Source: Rhodospirillaceae bacterium
Lineage (GTDB): Bacteria > Pseudomonadota > Alphaproteobacteria > GCA-2731375
Assembly (NCBI GenBank): GCA_018701215.1
Contig: JABIWH010000050.1
Coordinates: 186,001 to 250,000 of the forward strand
Length of the DNA stretch: 64,000 nt
Direction: 5' to 3'
Each line of letters opens with the position of its first letter. The first letter of the stretch is position 1. The notes beneath the pieces were generated by a model. That model was given only the letters and a program-made list of their open reading frames with translations, made no database searches and had not been told where the DNA came from. Made by a program: the position numbers and the translations under genes. Positions 61,633 to 64,000 of the stretch are shown here, in pieces.

Positions 61633-63303
61633 ATGGCCCGTGAACTGATGAACCCCTGCGGCATTGTCGCCAATGAAGATGCCCCGCTGGCGCCGCGTCG
61701 GCAAATCGACGGCAAAAGCGATGCTGGCGCGCCTGTTGTGATCGGCCTGTTCTCCAACCAAAAGGCCAATGCCGATCTGTTCATGGACAACATGGAAAGC
61801 TTGCTGACCCAACGGTTCGGCAATGTGGAGATCATGCGCGGTTACAAGGCGGCCTCGGTACCGGCTGAATTCTCCGCCGAATTCCTCGAACGCTGTGACG
61901 TGGTTGTCGCGGGTTTTGGCGATTGAGGCTCGTGCACGTCGTGGTGCATTCATGACAGCATAAAGCTGGAACAACATGGCATCGCGACCGCTACCGTGTG
62001 TAGCGATGAATTCTACGCCCTGGGCAAGGCGGAAACCCAATGTCTGGGCATGCCCGGCCTACCCATCGCCGTGGTCCCCCACCCGGTGGCCAAGCTGCTG
62101 CCCGATGAAGTGGCCGAGATTGCCCACAATGTGGTCGATGAAGTAATCCGCCTGTGGCAGGACGATCCCGAGGATCTGCGCGCGGAGTTCAAGGAAAAGG
62201 CGCCGCCAACGAAGTCACGCCTGCGCTACCGCTCCATGTTCGACGGAAATTTCTCCGCCCCCGATGCGCCTGAACGCGTGAATGGCCCGGACGATCTGGA
62301 TGGCGTCAACCGGCTGTTCTACAGCCGGGGTTGGACCGATGGCCTGCCGATCATTCCGCCGACCCCGGAACGCTATGAAAAAATGCTGGGCGATAGCGGA
62401 GTTGAACCAAGCGAACTACTGGCCCGGATTGAACCGCGCCAGGGCGAAGCCACGGTGGCCAAGGTCGCCATCAACGGCGTCATGGCGGGCTGCCAGCCTG
62501 ATCACCTGCCGGTTTTGGTCGCCGCCACCAAGGCCCTGGGCCAATCGGCCCTGAACCTGAAGGCCCTGAACACCACCACGCATCCCTGTACGGTTCTGGC
62601 CTTGATCAGTGGTCCCATTACCGAGGCCATCGACGTCAACACCACCTACAACGTCATGGGTCAGGGCAGCCTGGCCAATGCGGCCATTGGCCGGGGTATC
62701 CGCTCCATCCTGCTGAACATTGGCGGTGGCACGCCGGGTATTCTGGACCGGGCCACCATGGGCACACCGGCCAAATATAGTTTTTGCTTCGGTGAAAACC
62801 TGGCGGAAAACCCCTGGGGCGAGACCCTGGCCATGGAGCGCGGCTTTGGGGCGGAGCAAAGCACCGTCACCCTGTGCGGCGTGGAGGGACCGCACAATGT
62901 CAACGATCACTATGGCAAGACGGCGGAGGAGATCCTGCAGACCATCGGCGGCACCATGTGTTCGCCGGGCCTGAACAACAGCTATCTGGGCGGCGAGATC
63001 ATGCTGGTGCTGGGACCGGAGCATGCGGAGATCATCCACAATGACGGCTTCTCCAAGGCGGATATCAAGAATTATCTGATCGAGAACGCCTTTATTCCGG
63101 CCCATGTACTGTCCGAACCTCAACGGGTCATCATGCGGCAATACGTGCCCGAACGCCTGATGGCGGATGGCGACGAAGGCGCAAGGATCGCTATGTCCCA
63201 CGATGATATCCAACTGGTCGTCGCGGGCGGCGCCGGGCGTCATTCCGCCGTCATTCCTTCGTTTGGCAATACCCGCGCGGTAACGGAGGCAATCGAAACC
63301 TGA
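61633..63303 (+). CDS. UGSC selenoprotein fused to the partner domain, Sec at residue 98 by TGA recoding
   Basis: A 556-residue frame interrupted by TGA at 61924-61926. Residues 34-200 are the UGSC-type module: VVIGLFSNQKANADLFM, then VAGFGD-U-GSCTSWCIHDSIKLEQHG, with Sec98 and Cys101 forming the U-x-x-C pair; a further Cys105 follows. Residues ~220-556 are the partner domain also found at 35,281-37,286: RGWTDGLPIIPPTPE, MAGCQPDHLP (Cys287), KYSFCFGEN (Cys385) and a C-terminal VVAGGAGRHSAVIPSFG. The ATG has AAGGA 8 nt upstream and an SECIS-like hairpin follows the TGA. Its TGA overlaps the next ATG (TGATG), coupling it to the PhnD-like gene. A stop-only reading would give a truncated 97-aa product. 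Confidence 0.88.
61938..61956 (+). promoter_or_regulatory. Candidate bSECIS of the fused UGSC selenoprotein
   Basis: GTCGTG-GTGCATT-CATGAC forms a 6-bp stem (one G-U pair) with a 7-nt loop starting 18 nt after the TGA, its first base G. The stem arms resemble those after the TGA at 37,554, partly because the encoded residues are also conserved. Confidence 0.6.
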
Positions 63304-64000
63304 TGAAACTGGCGGGCCTGACCATGTATGACCTGGACCCCGTGCGCGAGGCCACGGACGCCTGGTGGGCCGGCCTGGCGAAAGCTTGCAGGGAGGAAGG
63401 TTTTAGCGATGTTCCCGACGAGTTGTGGCGCGGCGGGCCGCGGGAGGATCTATGGCGTTCGCCGGACCTGTTGTTGAGCCAGACCTGCGGCTATCCATTG
63501 CTGAAGCATTTCATGGCTCATCTAACCCTTCTCGCCACGCCGATCTATGGCGCGGAGGGCTGTTACGGCGCCAATTATTGCAGCCTGATCGTTGTCCGGG
63601 CCAACAGTGACGCAGCGACATTGGAAGATCTGCGCGGCGGCATCTGCGCCATCAACGATTGGGACTCGCAATCGGGCATGAACGTGCTGCGCCATACCAT
63701 TGCGCCCCTGGCCCGGAATGGGCGCTTCTTTGGCGAGGTTAAGGTGGCGGGCAAACATCAGTTCTCCATCGCCATGATCGCCGGGGGCGAGGCGGATGTG
63801 GCCGCCATCGACTGCGTCACCCATGGCCTGATGTCCCGCCACGATCCGGATTCTGTCGCCGGAACCCGTGTATTGGCGCAAACCCAGGCGGCCCCGGCCC
63901 TGCCTTATGTCACCAGCAAGCATACCTCCCGCGCCGACCACGCCCGCCTACGCGCCGCCCTGAACCGCGCCTTGCAGGATCCGGAGTTGGTTGAGGCACG
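63303..64000 (+). CDS. PhnD-like (phosphate/phosphite/phosphonate-type) binding protein, 3' end off window
   Basis: At least 232 residues in one open frame to the window edge. It opens MKLAGLTMYDLDPVREATDAWW and carries GANYCSLIVVRAN, LEDLRGGICAINDWDSQSG and AIDCVTHGLM, the pattern of the PhnD-type periplasmic-binding family (COG3221). No signal peptide is present, so this copy may be cytoplasmic or a sensor. Its ATG overlaps the stop of the UGSC fusion (TGATG), indicating coupled translation. The C-terminus lies beyond the window. Confidence 0.8.
   Translation, partial: MKLAGLTMYDLDPVREATDAWWAGLAKACREEGFSDVPDELWRGGPREDLWRSPDLLLSQTCGYPLLKHFMAHLTLLATPIYGAEGCYGANYCSLIVVRANSDAATLEDLRGGICAINDWDSQSGMNVLRHTIAPLARNGRFFGEVKVAGKHQFSIAMIAGGEADVAAIDCVTHGLMSRHDPDSVAGTRVLAQTQAAPALPYVTSKHTSRADHARLRAALNRALQDPELVEA

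Noticed and set aside
61924..61926. Interpreting the TGA as a sequencing error, frameshift or assembly fault
   Set aside because: There is no shift of frame, and three independent loci show TGA at the precise family Sec position with an SECIS-like hairpin; random errors would not do this.
1..64000. tRNA, rRNA, CRISPR, transposase or phage genes
   Set aside because: Scanning by eye found no cloverleaf-like sequence, no regular repeat-spacer array and no transposase or phage motif; covariance and HMM searches would be needed for certainty.

Overview
The window is GC-rich, densely packed chromosomal DNA. It most likely comes from a free-living alphaproteobacterium of the Rhodospirillales type: it has a YdcH-type small protein, a PAS_5-type protein, NADPH-type gltBD, many acyl-CoA, hydantoinase and LLM-flavin catabolic genes, and many ATGA, GTGA or TAATG gene overlaps. 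I see no tRNA, rRNA, insertion sequence, phage or CRISPR. The organism assignment is inferred from gene content only.

Layout. 1-4,000 (minus): a tightly overlapping 2-oxoacid:ferredoxin oxidoreductase operon (iorA, an iorB-ferredoxin fusion, korA, korB). 4,178-4,912: a diheme cytochrome c. 5,120-11,238 (minus): a coupled catabolic operon of hydantoinase-like, phosphonoacetate-hydrolase-like, FAD-dehydrogenase and ThDP-enzyme genes. 11.3-20.3 kb: methyltransferase, YdcH, DUF1028, an LLM oxidoreductase, a second hydantoinase, a D-aminoacylase-like protein, a GMC oxidoreductase, a PAS protein and an NTF2-like protein. 20.3-24.5 kb: a TetR / deiodinase-like selenoprotein / DUF3237 operon facing away from an acyl-CoA dehydrogenase / HMG-CoA-lyase-like pair, with a 14-bp palindrome between them. 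24.5-32.5 kb: methyltransferase, TPR protein, MFS, MBL hydrolase, hybrid-sensing histidine kinase, GST, AhpD-like. 32.5-37.8 kb (minus): a selenoprotein-led operon (UGSC-type selenoprotein, two paralogous partner proteins, an alpha/beta hydrolase, a crotonase). 38.5-40.3 kb: cupin, NTF2-like, FMN-dependent 2-hydroxyacid oxidase. 40.3-51.4 kb (minus): a large cell-envelope cluster with ExbB/MotA-like and ExbD-like membrane proteins, two lytic transglycosylases, a lipoprotein and several unrecognised secreted or anchored proteins, interrupted by an MFS gene. 51.8-58 kb: gltB-gltD. 58-61.5 kb: EamA transporter, DUF2182 membrane protein, CobW GTPase, LLM oxidoreductase. 61.6-64 kb: a second UGSC selenoprotein fused to the partner domain, translationally coupled to a PhnD-like binding protein that runs off the window.

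The main result is that three genes are each split by one in-frame TGA exactly where a selenocysteine is expected: GSYT-U-PPF in the deiodinase-like protein, D-U-GAC in the first UGSC-type protein and D-U-GSC in the second. Each TGA is followed at about 18-20 nt by a short hairpin with a G in the first two loop positions, as in a bacterial SECIS. An ordinary gene caller would cut all three. The two UGSC loci share a partner family (three copies here, one fused to the selenoprotein) with two invariant cysteines. This suggests an uncharacterised selenium-dependent redox or catabolic system.
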